From positions 1 through 25,090 of the forward strand of contig JAQGIX010000253.1 in the NCBI GenBank assembly GCA_028290925.1: a stretch of DNA of 25,090 bases, in the 5' to 3' direction. This DNA comes from Phenylobacterium sp. (GTDB lineage: Bacteria; Pseudomonadota; Alphaproteobacteria; Caulobacterales; Caulobacteraceae). The stretch's first letter is position 1; each line of letters begins with the position of its first letter. A program made the translations under genes and the position numbers. Positions 1 through 7,789 of the stretch are shown here, piece after piece. The notes beneath the pieces were generated by a model. It was not told the DNA's origin, did no database searches, and saw nothing but the letters and a program-made list of their open reading frames with translations.

Positions 1-240
1 TCGGCGCCGAGGTTGCCCAGCAGGATGTTGTCGCTGGCGTGGGCGATGATCAGGTCATTGCCCTGGCCGCCGACCAGCCAGTCGTCGCCGCCCGCCCCGC
101 CGTCGAGGGTGTCGTCGCCCTTGTTGCCGTTGATGTCGTCGAAGGCCGAGCCGCCGGCGATGCTGTCGGCGCCGTCGCCGCCGCGCAGATAGCTGGGCCC
201 GGCGCCCGCCGCGAAGCTATCGGCCCCGGCGCTTCCGAAT
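1..240 (-). repeat. RTX (hemolysin-type calcium-binding) repeat coding region
   Basis: The 3-prime part of the glycosidase gene within the window encodes imperfect GGxGxDxxx nonapeptides, for example GGDGADSIA, GNKGDDTLD and GGQGNDLII. Such repeats form a parallel beta-roll that binds calcium and folds after type I secretion. The array continues out of the window, so its length is unknown. Confidence 0.8.
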
Positions 241-2090
241 CGGTAGCCGACCCCCACGCTCATCCCCGCCAGCGAGACCTGGGTCCCGTCGCCGAAGGCG
301 ACCGTGGAAATGCCGTTCAGCACGGCGTTCTGACCGAGCCCGCTAGTCTCCGTCAGCCGCACGCTGCCGTCGGCGGCTTCCGTAAGGGTGTATTGCACCG
401 CCGATCCCAGGGCGTGGACGGTGTCGAGGCCGCCCTGCCCGCTCACCACCATGGGATCGCCCACGCCGCCGACCGTGCGGACGGCGAGCGCCGCGTTCCA
501 CGGGCTGGCGTCGAAGCTCACCGCGCCGCCCGCCCACTGGCTGATGGTCCCGCCCGCGGTCAGGGTCTCGGCGACCGCCGCGCCGGCCGCGGGCTGATAG
601 CTGGCGCTGGTGAGGGCCAGGCCGTCCACCAGGATCTCGTGGAACACCACCGTGGAAGCCTGGCCGCCGACCGTCGCCGGGCTGTCCATGACGATCTTCA
701 GCTGGCTGAGCGGGACGAGGCCGGAGACCTCGAAGGTGAAGGTCTGGTCGGCGGTGAAATGCACGCCGGCCGGGCTGACGAAGCCGCTGTCCACCGGCTT
801 CAGGGCGAGCTGGCCCTCGTCGACGCCGTTGACATAGGCGTGGATCACCGGCGCCGCGCCGCCGAGGATCGAGCCGGCCACCTTGATGGAGACGGTGGTG
901 CTCAGGCTGGCGGCCTGCGACGCCGCGCCCGTGGCGCGCGGTCCGAAGAGGTAGAGCTGGTCGTCGCCTTGCCCACCGCTGAGGGTGTGCGCGCCGGCCG
1001 CGATGACCGTGGCGCCGCCGAACCAGGAGGTGACCACCGCCTCGGCCAGCTTGCCGTTGATGTTGTAGTTCTGGTCGTAATAGGCGCCGAGGGTCCCGGG
1101 ATCGTTGTTGTTGACGATCAACCCCTTCAGCCAGGCCGGCGGATTGGCCGCCCAGGTCTTGAAGAAGGCCTGCCACCAGTCGGCCTGCGCGCCCTGGTCG
1201 GTGGCGTAGCGACCGGCCCCGATGTCACCGTCGGTGGTGGCCTGGCGGTCCGCGGCGCCGTGGAAGCTCGGGAGGCCGGTCTCGGTGAAGATCACCGGCT
1301 TGCCGGCCGCCGCCGCCATCTGATTGAGGAAGGCCGCATAATCCTGCTGGTGGCCGAATACGGTCGCGTCATGCCAGCCCGCGACGAGGTTCTGGACCGT
1401 CGGGGCCGTGGCTTGGGTGAGGCTCGGATAGACGTCGAAGCCGGCGTAGTCGAGTTTGCTCCAGAACCCGATCTGGGTGATCTCGTTGCCGCCGGCGTTG
1501 GTCACCAGCGGCGCCAGGGCCGCGTAGGTGAGCTGGCCGTGGTAGACGGCCCGCACCGCGTCGATGATGTCGTTCCAGTAGGGGGTGTATTGCGGCTTGG
1601 TGGCCGCCACCATCTCGTTGCCGATGCTGAGCAGGGCCACGTGATGTTGCTCGGCGAGCTGCGCCCACTCCAGCACGTGGGCCTTGTAGTTGGCGAAGAA
1701 GGTCCCCGGGTCGGCGATGGTCAGGTTCGGATCGACCATGTTGATCCAGGACGCGCTGTTGTACTGGGCGTAGGCCGGGTCATGCACCGCGATCTGCGGC
1801 TTCAGCATGACGTTCAGGCCCTGGGCCTGCGCCGCGTCGATGGCGCGGCCGACGTCGGCCAGGGGCGCCGTCTGGTCGACGCCCTTCTCGACCACGTCAC
1901 TGATCGCGCCGGTCTGCAGGTCGGCGAGGACGATATTGCTGAGTTCGACGTAGTTGGCGCCGTTGCCGGCGGCCTCGTGGATCAGGCTGATGACCTTGGA
2001 ATCAGCGTAGCCGCCGAAGCTGTAGGTCGAGAGGCCGATTCCCTGGACGTCGAACGAGGCGGGGGTTCCGATGAAGGTCGATTGCGGCAC
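1..2090 (-). CDS. Secreted GH113-like glycoside hydrolase with CBM60-like module and RTX repeats (3-prime end beyond window)
   Basis: This is the N-terminal ~696 residues of a modular extracellular enzyme; the C-terminus lies past base 1. Residues about 15-330 read as a TIM-barrel resembling glycoside hydrolase family 113 (beta-mannanase-like). They include the strand motifs LLSIGNEM, with E159 as likely acid/base, and VIFTETGLP, with E270 as likely nucleophile, plus DYAGFDVYPSL. Residues about 395-497 resemble a calcium-dependent xylan-binding module (CBM60): VNGV, then MDSPATVGGQ and ILVDGLAL. From about residue 615 there are RTX glycine/aspartate repeats (GGDGADS, NKGDDTLDGGAGGDD, GGQGND). 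No N-terminal signal peptide is visible, as expected for type I secretion with a C-terminal signal, which is not in the window. The start is GTG at 2090, preceded by GGAG seven bases upstream; no ATG fits. The substrate (mannan, xylan or another beta-glucan) is inferred, not shown. Confidence 0.8.
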   Translation of the reverse strand, partial: MPQSTFIGTPASFDVQGIGLSTYSFGGYADSKVISLIHEAAGNGANYVELSNIVLADLQTGAISDVVEKGVDQTAPLADVGRAIDAAQAQGLNVMLKPQIAVHDPAYAQYNSASWINMVDPNLTIADPGTFFANYKAHVLEWAQLAEQHHVALLSIGNEMVAATKPQYTPYWNDIIDAVRAVYHGQLTYAALAPLVTNAGGNEITQIGFWSKLDYAGFDVYPSLTQATAPTVQNLVAGWHDATVFGHQQDYAAFLNQMAAAAGKPVIFTETGLPSFHGAADRQATTDGDIGAGRYATDQGAQADWWQAFFKTWAANPPAWLKGLIVNNNDPGTLGAYYDQNYNINGKLAEAVVTSWFGGATVIAAGAHTLSGGQGDDQLYLFGPRATGAASQAASLSTTVSIKVAGSILGGAAPVIHAYVNGVDEGQLALKPVDSGFVSPAGVHFTADQTFTFEVSGLVPLSQLKIVMDSPATVGGQASTVVFHEILVDGLALTSASYQPAAGAAVAETLTAGGTISQWAGGAVSFDASPWNAALAVRTVGGVGDPMVVSGQGGLDTVHALGSAVQYTLTEAADGSVRLTETSGLGQNAVLNGISTVAFGDGTQVSLAGMSVGVGYRFGSAGADSFAAGAGPSYLRGGDGADSIAGGSAFDDINGNKGDDTLDGGAGGDDWLVGGQGNDLIIAHASDNILLGNLGA

Positions 2091-2406
2091 GGTTCGCTCC
2101 GGACCCCGCAGCCGTCGGACCCACCTGCCAGCGGCCAGTGGGTCGAGCGACTGAGGAGCCGTGGGTTGGATAGCGCCTCGGCCTGAAGACCAGGTTACGG
2201 CTCTGCCTTGCGGGATCAGGAACCAAAGGGGTCGACGGCCTTGCGCGCAGACGCCCCCGTCCAGCCGGCCCCCCGACTTACCAGCCGACTCGCCCCCGGC
2301 GGCCGATGACAGATCGCCACAGCGGCCCAGCCTGTTGGCCTCCCAGCGTTCGGTGGAGGCCGCCCCGGCGGCGGTCTAGAGTGGCTCCGAGATGGGAGAT
2401 CCGGGC
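2091..2406. other. Divergent intergenic region
   Basis: This is about 316 bases between the minus-strand glycosidase start and the plus-strand deacetylase start, so it must hold promoters for both unless each is read from further away. I see the ribosome site of each gene at its edges (GGAG near 2097-2100 on the minus strand, GGGAG at 2394-2398 on the plus strand). I find no convincing -35/-10 pair, operator or hairpin. A GGAAC at 2219-2223 has no CGTT at the correct distance. Confidence 0.5.
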
Positions 2407-3288
2407 ATGAGCGTTTGCGACGCCTCGCTGGTTGAACGCCTGGGCTACGGGCCCTCGGACCGGCTGGTGATCATCAACTGCGACGACCTCGGCTCCAGCC
2501 ATGCGGCCAACCTGGCCAGCCTGGAGGCCATGGAACGCGGCATCGCCACCAGCGGCACCCTGATGGTCCCCTGCCCCTGGGCGCCCGAGGCCGTGGAGCT
2601 GTTCACGGGCCGCGACGTCGGCGTCCACCTGACATTGACCGCGGAATATCCCGGCTATCGCTGGCGCTCACTGACCGGCGCCGCGTCGCTGCACGATGCC
2701 GAGGGTTTCCTGCCGCGGACGGTGAAGGAGGTCCGGTCGCGGGCCGATCCGGCCGACGTGCGCCGCGAATGCCGGGCGCAGATCGAGCAGGCGCTGGTCT
2801 GGGGCGTCGACGCCACCCACCTCGATGCGCACATGGGCGCGGTGCAGGTGGATGAGCGGTTCTTCGAGATCTACCTGGAGATGGCCGAGGCGTTCCGCCT
2901 GCCGCTGCGCATGCTGGGCCCGGAAGTGGACGCCCGCCTGAGCTTCCGCAGCCGCGCCCCGGCCGCGGCGCGCGGCCTGGTCTTCCCCGACGCCCTGTTC
3001 GCCGAATGGGGCCGGCCGACGGCCGAGCAGATGCGCACGGAATTCCCGAAACTGCCGCCAGGCGTGGCCGAGTTCCTGCTGCATCCGGTCCACGACGGCC
3101 CGGAGCTGCGCGGCTACGACCTGACGGAGGCCGAGATCCGCGTCGCCGACCAGGCCTGCGCCATGGACGACGCGATCAAGGCCCTGATCGCCGCCGAGGG
3201 CCTGAAGCCGATCAGCTTCCGCCCGCTGCGCGACCTGCAGCGCGGGGACGCGACGGCCGCCGCCACGGGCGTTCTCGCGGCCAGCTGA
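2407..3288 (+). CDS. YdjC/ChbG-family carbohydrate deacetylase
   Basis: This 293-residue protein belongs to the YdjC/ChbG family, metal-dependent enzymes that remove acetyl groups from N-acetylated sugars such as chitooligosaccharides. Numbered from the chosen start, the visible metal or catalytic candidates are D26-D27 in INCDDLG, H74 in VGVHLTL, and H138/D140/H142 in ATHLDAHMG, with a late LLHPVHDG motif. There is no signal peptide, so it is probably cytoplasmic. ATG 2407 is preferred over the in-frame ATG at 2392 because GGGAG (2394-2398) sits eight bases upstream of 2407 and overlaps the earlier ATG. It is divergent from the glycosidase and convergent with the hydrolase that ends at 3302. 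The exact substrate is unknown; a link to polysaccharide breakdown is only suggested by the neighbour. Confidence 0.85.
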   Translation: MSVCDASLVERLGYGPSDRLVIINCDDLGSSHAANLASLEAMERGIATSGTLMVPCPWAPEAVELFTGRDVGVHLTLTAEYPGYRWRSLTGAASLHDAEGFLPRTVKEVRSRADPADVRRECRAQIEQALVWGVDATHLDAHMGAVQVDERFFEIYLEMAEAFRLPLRMLGPEVDARLSFRSRAPAAARGLVFPDALFAEWGRPTAEQMRTEFPKLPPGVAEFLLHPVHDGPELRGYDLTEAEIRVADQACAMDDAIKALIAAEGLKPISFRPLRDLQRGDATAAATGVLAAS

Positions 3289-3301
3289 GAGCGGCGCGCC
3301 G

Positions 3302-4020
3302 CTAGGCGACGGTCGCCAGGGCCGTCCTGAGGACCGCCATCATCTCGGAGGGCGCCTGCCGCGGAATGTCGTGGCCGGCGCCGGCGCAGACCGTCAGCTC
3401 CACACCCGGCGCAGCTCGCCATAGAGCGCGCTCGTCCTCGCTGGTGAGGCTCGGGAGCCTGGTGAGCGGCCGCGGCGGCTCGAGGGGCATCTCGCCCACC
3501 ACCACGAAGGTGCGCTCCGGCAGCTCACTCATCAGATGGCGGAAGTCGCGAGCCAGGCGTTCTCCGAACAAGGCGTCGAACCAGGCCCGCAGGACGGAGC
3601 CCCGTCGACGATCAGCTCCCGCAACGCCCAGCAGTCCTCGACCCGCAGGAAGGGGTCGAGCAGCACCAGGGTCTTCACCTGCGCCGCCTTGGCGAGCCCC
3701 AGCGCGACCAGCCCGCCGGCCGACATGCCGAACAGCACCACTCGGCGGCCGGCCAGCTGCGTGTCCAGCACCTCGCGGAACGCCGCAGTCATGGTCGCTA
3801 GGTCGGTCGAGACCAGGGTCGGCGAATGCATGCCCGGCAAGTGGGCCAGGAGCACGTCCGCCTCGTCGGCCAGATCATCGACCAGGCCGCCCATGTGGTC
3901 GGCTGGCAGCAGGACGCCGCGGATGACGAGCAGCACCGGACGCGCAGGGTCGTCGGAAATCCGCCCCAGAGGGATCCGACCGAACGCCGTCGTGACATCC
4001 AAGGTCGCCGCCGCACCCAT
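3302..4020 (-). pseudogene. Alpha/beta hydrolase, interrupted by a frameshift
   Basis: Two overlapping minus-strand frames together make one alpha/beta hydrolase of about 239 residues. The first (from ATG 4020) carries the strand motif RPVLLVIRGV and the nucleophile elbow GMSAGG with S100, and reads normally to ALRELIVDG. It then changes to unrelated sequence ending near 3532. The second frame supplies the matching C-terminal half, from VLRAWFDALFGERL to the catalytic histidine in GAGHDIPRQAP, and stops at 3302-3304. The junction lies at the CCCC run at 3600-3603 (GGGG in the coding strand). One extra G would restore a continuous product reading DGGSVLRAWF. This may be a real loss of function or a homopolymer sequencing error. 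The gene begins nine bases after the symporter stop, so it is the last gene of that operon. The substrate is unknown. Confidence 0.8.
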
Positions 4021-4029
4021 GGCCGCCGC

Positions 4030-5289
4030 TCAGGCCTTCGTCTGCCCGGCCTCGGCCCGCGTCCAGCGCGCGGCCCAGGCCGTGACGCCCACGTCGCCGA
4101 ACACGTTGCCCAGCGTGCGGGAGAAGTCCGGGAAGGTCTCCACCGCGATCAGCAGCGGCAGGAGGTCGAGGGGCAGGCCCATGGCCATGGAGATCGGCAC
4201 CAGGGTGGTGAAGAAGGTGATCGAGCTCGCCACCCCCACCGCCGCCAGGCTGACGAGCACCGCCACCAGGATCCCCGCGGCGATGTGGCCGGGATCGAGC
4301 TTCACGCCGTAGACGTGGGCGACGTAGAGGGCGACGGCGATGTTGCCGGCCGGGCTGGTGATGCGGAACAGCGCCACCGCCATGGGCAGGACCAGGCCGC
4401 GGACCCGCGCGGGGACGCCGATCTTCTCGGTGGCCTCCAGCATGACCGGCAGGGAGGCCAGCGAGGACTGGGTGGAGATCGCCATGGCGCCCACCGGGAT
4501 CAGGGCGCCGAACAGAGGGCCCGGCGGGACGCGGCCTCCGACCAGGGCGACCACCAGGCCGAGCACCCCGGCCAGCAGGCACATGATCGAGACGACGATG
4601 ATGTAGTGGCCGAGCACGCCCACCGCGCCGAAGCCGGTCTTGGCCCCGACCACGAAGGCCAGGAAGAAGACGCCGAGCGGGCCCAGCCACAGGACCCAGT
4701 GGACGATCCGCATCATGGTCGCCTGCACCGCGTCGAAGAACCGGAACAGCACGTCGCGGCGGGCTTCTTCGAGTTGGGTCGCGGCGATGCCGAACACCAG
4801 GGCGAACACCACCAGCGAGGCCATGTTGCCCTCGGCGGCGGCCTTGACCACGTTGGCGGGCACGAAGGAGCGCAGCCACTCGGCGAAGGGCGGCGAGGCC
4901 GGGATCGCCTTGGCCGCGCCATGAGCGGCGGCGCGCAGCGCCTGGGCGGCGGCGGCCGGGGCGGACCAGACCTGCAGCAGGGCGATGGTGGCGACCACCG
5001 CCACCACCGTCGACAGCAGCAGCAGGGCGCCGAACGCCAGCAGCACCTTGCCCGCAAACCCGCCCGCCCGGACCGTGCCGGCCAACTGGGCCACGCCGAC
5101 CACCAGGAGGGCGAAGACCAGCGGAATGATGGTCATCCGAAGCGCGTCAAGCCACACCCCGCCCAGCGCGTCGGCGGTGGAGACGATCTGATCCTGGGCG
5201 GCCAGGTGGAGGCCCGGCAGCGAGGCGCCCAGCGCCAGTCCGGCGATCAGGCCGGCCAGGATGCGCGTGGTGAGCGTGTTGATTTTCAT
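4030..5289 (-). CDS. Dicarboxylate/amino acid symporter, DAACS (SDF) family, atypical
   Basis: This 419-residue protein is a multi-span inner-membrane transporter of the DAACS family (GltP/DctA/GltPh fold), which takes up acidic amino acids or dicarboxylates with cations. Family features visible are the serine-rich hairpin 1 (AISTQSSLASLPVML) and the TM8 signature PDFSRTLGNVFGD, which keeps the Asp, Arg, Thr, Asn and Asp that surround the substrate in GltPh. The usual TM7 NMDGTA motif, which helps bind sodium, is absent; the aligned stretch reads LFRITSPAGN. Hairpin 2 also departs from the usual AGVPGAG pattern (VGVASSITFFTT). It may therefore use protons or another coupling, or carry a different substrate. 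It is 24 bases downstream of the DUF805 gene and nine bases before the hydrolase gene. Confidence 0.85.
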   Translation of the reverse strand: MKINTLTTRILAGLIAGLALGASLPGLHLAAQDQIVSTADALGGVWLDALRMTIIPLVFALLVVGVAQLAGTVRAGGFAGKVLLAFGALLLLSTVVAVVATIALLQVWSAPAAAAQALRAAAHGAAKAIPASPPFAEWLRSFVPANVVKAAAEGNMASLVVFALVFGIAATQLEEARRDVLFRFFDAVQATMMRIVHWVLWLGPLGVFFLAFVVGAKTGFGAVGVLGHYIIVVSIMCLLAGVLGLVVALVGGRVPPGPLFGALIPVGAMAISTQSSLASLPVMLEATEKIGVPARVRGLVLPMAVALFRITSPAGNIAVALYVAHVYGVKLDPGHIAAGILVAVLVSLAAVGVASSITFFTTLVPISMAMGLPLDLLPLLIAVETFPDFSRTLGNVFGDVGVTAWAARWTRAEAGQTKA

Positions 5290-5313
5290 GCGGGGGTCCG
5301 CGCCGGGGGGGCT

Positions 5314-5718
5314 CTAGATCGCCACGGCGGGGCGCAGCGGATTGGGGCCGTAGCGGTTGGTCCCCGCCTCCCCCGGCATGGCGCCCAGCTCAATGGCGGT
5401 CCAGATCAGCACCAGGGCGAAGAGGAAGTCGAAGAAGGTGTCCGGCCGCGGCCAGACCGCGACCACCGCGAACAGGATCAGCGCCGCCCACCAGCCGGAC
5501 CGGCCGCGGTCGTGCAGGCGCTTCGACAGCACGCAGCAGCCGCAGAAGAACAGCCCCGGATAGACGAACCAGCCGGTCAGCCAGTGCAGGGTCGGCGGGA
5601 TCGCCTCGTAAAGCGCGGCGATGACCAGGAGCGTCGCGGCGGCGATCAGCGACGGGCCGCGCGGGGCCCGCCCCGCCGCGGAGAAGAACAGCTCGCCCCA
5701 GTCCATCTGCCCGTTCAT
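5314..5718 (-). CDS. DUF805 family membrane protein
   Basis: This 134-residue protein matches the DUF805 pattern: an N-terminal GRAPR-type motif (residues 16-20), hydrophobic segments at about 23-42, 50-65 and 78-112, the family signature RLHDRGRSGWW at 67-77, and a C-terminal GTNRYGPNPLRP. The function of DUF805 proteins is unknown; they are small inner-membrane proteins. CAGGGGG lies five bases before the ATG. The gene is probably the first of an operon with the symporter and the hydrolase. It starts 40 bases after the pccA stop on the same strand, so read-through from pccA is possible. Confidence 0.85.
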   Translation of the reverse strand: MNGQMDWGELFFSAAGRAPRGPSLIAAATLLVIAALYEAIPPTLHWLTGWFVYPGLFFCGCCVLSKRLHDRGRSGWWAALILFAVVAVWPRPDTFFDFLFALVLIWTAIELGAMPGEAGTNRYGPNPLRPAVAI

Positions 5719-5738
5719 GCCGGCCCCCTGACTCGGCC

Positions 5739-5744
5739 ACTATA
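5739..5744 (-). promoter_or_regulatory. Possible -10 element for the DUF805 operon
   Basis: The minus strand reads TATAGT in the 40-base gap between pccA and the DUF805 gene, a five-of-six match to TATAAT and unusual in such GC-rich DNA. No good -35 is present 16-18 bases upstream, and the leader would be only about 15 bases long. It is a weak candidate. Confidence 0.25.
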
Positions 5745-5758
5745 GGGTGGGACGGCCG

Positions 5759-7738
5759 TCACGCGAACTCGACCAGCACCTCGTCGGCCGCGACGCTGTC
5801 GCCGGCGGCCGCGTTGACGGCTTTGACCACCCCATCGCGCTCGGCGCGGATGATGTTCTGCATCTTCATCGCCTCGATGACCGCCACGGCCTCGCCGGAG
5901 CGGACCTCCTGGCCGACCTTCACGTCGAGGGTGACGACCAGGCCCGGCATCGGGGAGAGCACCATCTTGGAGGTGTCGGCGGCCTGCTTGGGCGGCAGCT
6001 TCTCGTGCAGCTCGGCGGTCCGCGGGGTGAGCACCAGGACGCGGCCCTGCGCGGCGCGGTGGCGGATCACGAAGCCCTCGGCCGCGGGGCGCACCTGGGC
6101 GGTGAACCGGCGGCCGTCCAGCACCCCGCGGAAAGTCGGCGCGCCGGGCCGCCAGGCGACGTCCTCCAGCCGCAGGGAGCGGCCGTCGTCCAGGAACTCC
6201 ACGGCGAAGGCGTTCCCGCCGTTGGTCACCCGGACCAGGCGCTTGTCGCCGTTCTCGATCACCACCCAGTCCTGGCGCAGCAGTTCGGGCGCGGCGCGCT
6301 GGGTGATCACACGGTGCATGGCGCAGCCCAGCGCCGCCATCAGGTCGCGCTGGAAGGCGGTGGGGACCGTGCCGTGGAAGCCGTCGGGGAACTCGTCCTT
6401 GATGTAGTTGGTGGAGAGCTGGCCCGAGCGGAACCGCTCCTGGTCCATGACCGCGGCCAGGAACGGGATGTTCTGCCCCAGGCCCTCGATGTGGAAATCC
6501 TCCAGCGCCCGGCCCATGGCGTCGATGGCCGCCTCGCGGGTCTTGGCCCAGGTGGAGAGCTTGGAGATCATCGGGTCGTAGAACATCGAGATCTCGTCGC
6601 CCTCGCGGACCCCGGCGTCGTTGCGGACGATGGCCCCGCCGACATCGCCCTCGGCCGGCGGATCGTAGCGGACCAGGCGGCCGATGGAGGGCAGGAAGCC
6701 GCGGTAGGGATCCTCGGCGTAGATGCGGCTCTCGATGGCCCAGCCGTCGATCTTCAGGTCCTTCTGGCCGAACGGCAGCGGCTCGCCGGCCGCCACGCGG
6801 ATCATCTGCTCGACGAGGTCGACCCCGGTGATCAGCTCAGTGACCGGATGCTCCACCTGCAGGCGGGTGTTCATCTCCAGGAAGAAGAAGCTCTTGTCCT
6901 GGCCGGCCACGAACTCGACGGTGCCGGCGCTGTCATAGCCGACGGCCTGGGCCAGGGCGACGGCCTGGGCGCCCATGGCCGCGCGGGTCTTGGCGTCCAG
7001 CAGCGGGCTCGGCGCCTCCTCGATGACCTTCTGGTTGCGCCGCTGGATCGAGCACTCGCGCTCGAACAGGTGGACCACGTGGCCATGCTTGTCGCCCAGC
7101 ACCTGGATCTCGATGTGGCGCGGGCTCTCGATGAACTTCTCGATGAAGATGCGGTCGTCGCCGAAGCTGGCCTTGGCCTCGGCCTTCACAGCCGGGAAGC
7201 CCTCCTCGACGTCCTTGCGATTCCAGGCGACGCGGATGCCCTTACCGCCGCCGCCGGCCGAGGCCTTGATCATCACCGGATAGCCGATCTCCTCGGCGAT
7301 CTTGATGGCATGCGCCGTGTCGTCGATCTCGCCGACGTGGCCGGGCACCACCGAGATGTTGGCCCTGGTGGCGAACTTCTTGGACTCGATCTTGTCGCCC
7401 ATCGCCTCGATGGCGTGCGGGTTGGGGCCGATGAACACGATGCCCTCGGCGGCCAGCGCGCGGGCGAAGGTGGCGTTCTCCGAGAGGAAGCCGAAGCCGG
7501 GGTGGACGGCCTGGGCGCCGGTGCGCTGGCAGGCGTCGATGATCTTCGAGGCGTCCAGATAGGACTGCGCGGCCGGCGGCGGGCCGATGAACACCGTCTC
7601 GTCCGCCATCTCCACGGCGAGCGAATCAGCGTCGGCCTCGGAATAGACGACCACGGTCGCTATCCCCATCTTGCGGCAGGTCTTGATGATCCGGACGGCG
7701 ATCTCGCCCCGGTTGGCGATCAGGATCTTTGAAAACAT
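5759..7738 (-). CDS. pccA: Propionyl-CoA carboxylase alpha subunit (biotin carboxylase + BCCP)
   Basis: This 659-residue subunit uses ATP and bicarbonate to carboxylate its own biotin; the beta subunit then transfers the carboxyl group to propionyl-CoA, giving methylmalonyl-CoA. Domains in order are the biotin carboxylase N-domain (about 1-112, starting KILIANRGEIAVRII), the ATP-grasp domain (about 115-325, glycine-rich loop KASAGGGGKG at 158-167, ERECSIQRRNQK, MNTRLQVEHPVTE), the carboxylase C-domain (about 335-445), a linker/BT domain, and a C-terminal biotinyl domain. The biotin site is EAMKMQN with K625. Full length and intact. The partner pccB is at 11769-13295 on the same strand. The propionyl rather than acetyl or methylcrotonyl assignment rests on the pccB sequence and is fairly secure. 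Its start is 51 bases from the divergent msrB. Confidence 0.92.
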   Translation of the reverse strand: MFSKILIANRGEIAVRIIKTCRKMGIATVVVYSEADADSLAVEMADETVFIGPPPAAQSYLDASKIIDACQRTGAQAVHPGFGFLSENATFARALAAEGIVFIGPNPHAIEAMGDKIESKKFATRANISVVPGHVGEIDDTAHAIKIAEEIGYPVMIKASAGGGGKGIRVAWNRKDVEEGFPAVKAEAKASFGDDRIFIEKFIESPRHIEIQVLGDKHGHVVHLFERECSIQRRNQKVIEEAPSPLLDAKTRAAMGAQAVALAQAVGYDSAGTVEFVAGQDKSFFFLEMNTRLQVEHPVTELITGVDLVEQMIRVAAGEPLPFGQKDLKIDGWAIESRIYAEDPYRGFLPSIGRLVRYDPPAEGDVGGAIVRNDAGVREGDEISMFYDPMISKLSTWAKTREAAIDAMGRALEDFHIEGLGQNIPFLAAVMDQERFRSGQLSTNYIKDEFPDGFHGTVPTAFQRDLMAALGCAMHRVITQRAAPELLRQDWVVIENGDKRLVRVTNGGNAFAVEFLDDGRSLRLEDVAWRPGAPTFRGVLDGRRFTAQVRPAAEGFVIRHRAAQGRVLVLTPRTAELHEKLPPKQAADTSKMVLSPMPGLVVTLDVKVGQEVRSGEAVAVIEAMKMQNIIRAERDGVVKAVNAAAGDSVAADEVLVEFA

Positions 7739-7789
7739 CTACTGGGGCGTCTCTTCCTCACGGGCCGGCGGGACCTTAGATTGACGCCC

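Noticed and set aside
39..2186. A 715-codon plus-strand open frame
   Set aside because: It runs antisense to the glycosidase, has no recognisable domain, and shows the Ala/Arg/Gly/Asp-rich composition of high-GC shadow frames.
2219..2245. GGAAC as a second EcfG promoter
   Set aside because: No CGTT-like -10 is present 16-17 bases downstream.
3590..3612. Programmed frameshifting in the alpha/beta hydrolase
   Set aside because: The GGGG run is not a typical slippery heptamer and no stimulatory structure was evident; a simple indel explains it better.
3826..5745. A 639-codon plus-strand open frame opposite the symporter operon
   Set aside because: Very rich in Gln, His, Arg and Asp with no domain; the opposite strand encodes clear family members.
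5747..7732. A 661-codon plus-strand open frame
   Set aside because: Exactly antisense to pccA and without any known motif.
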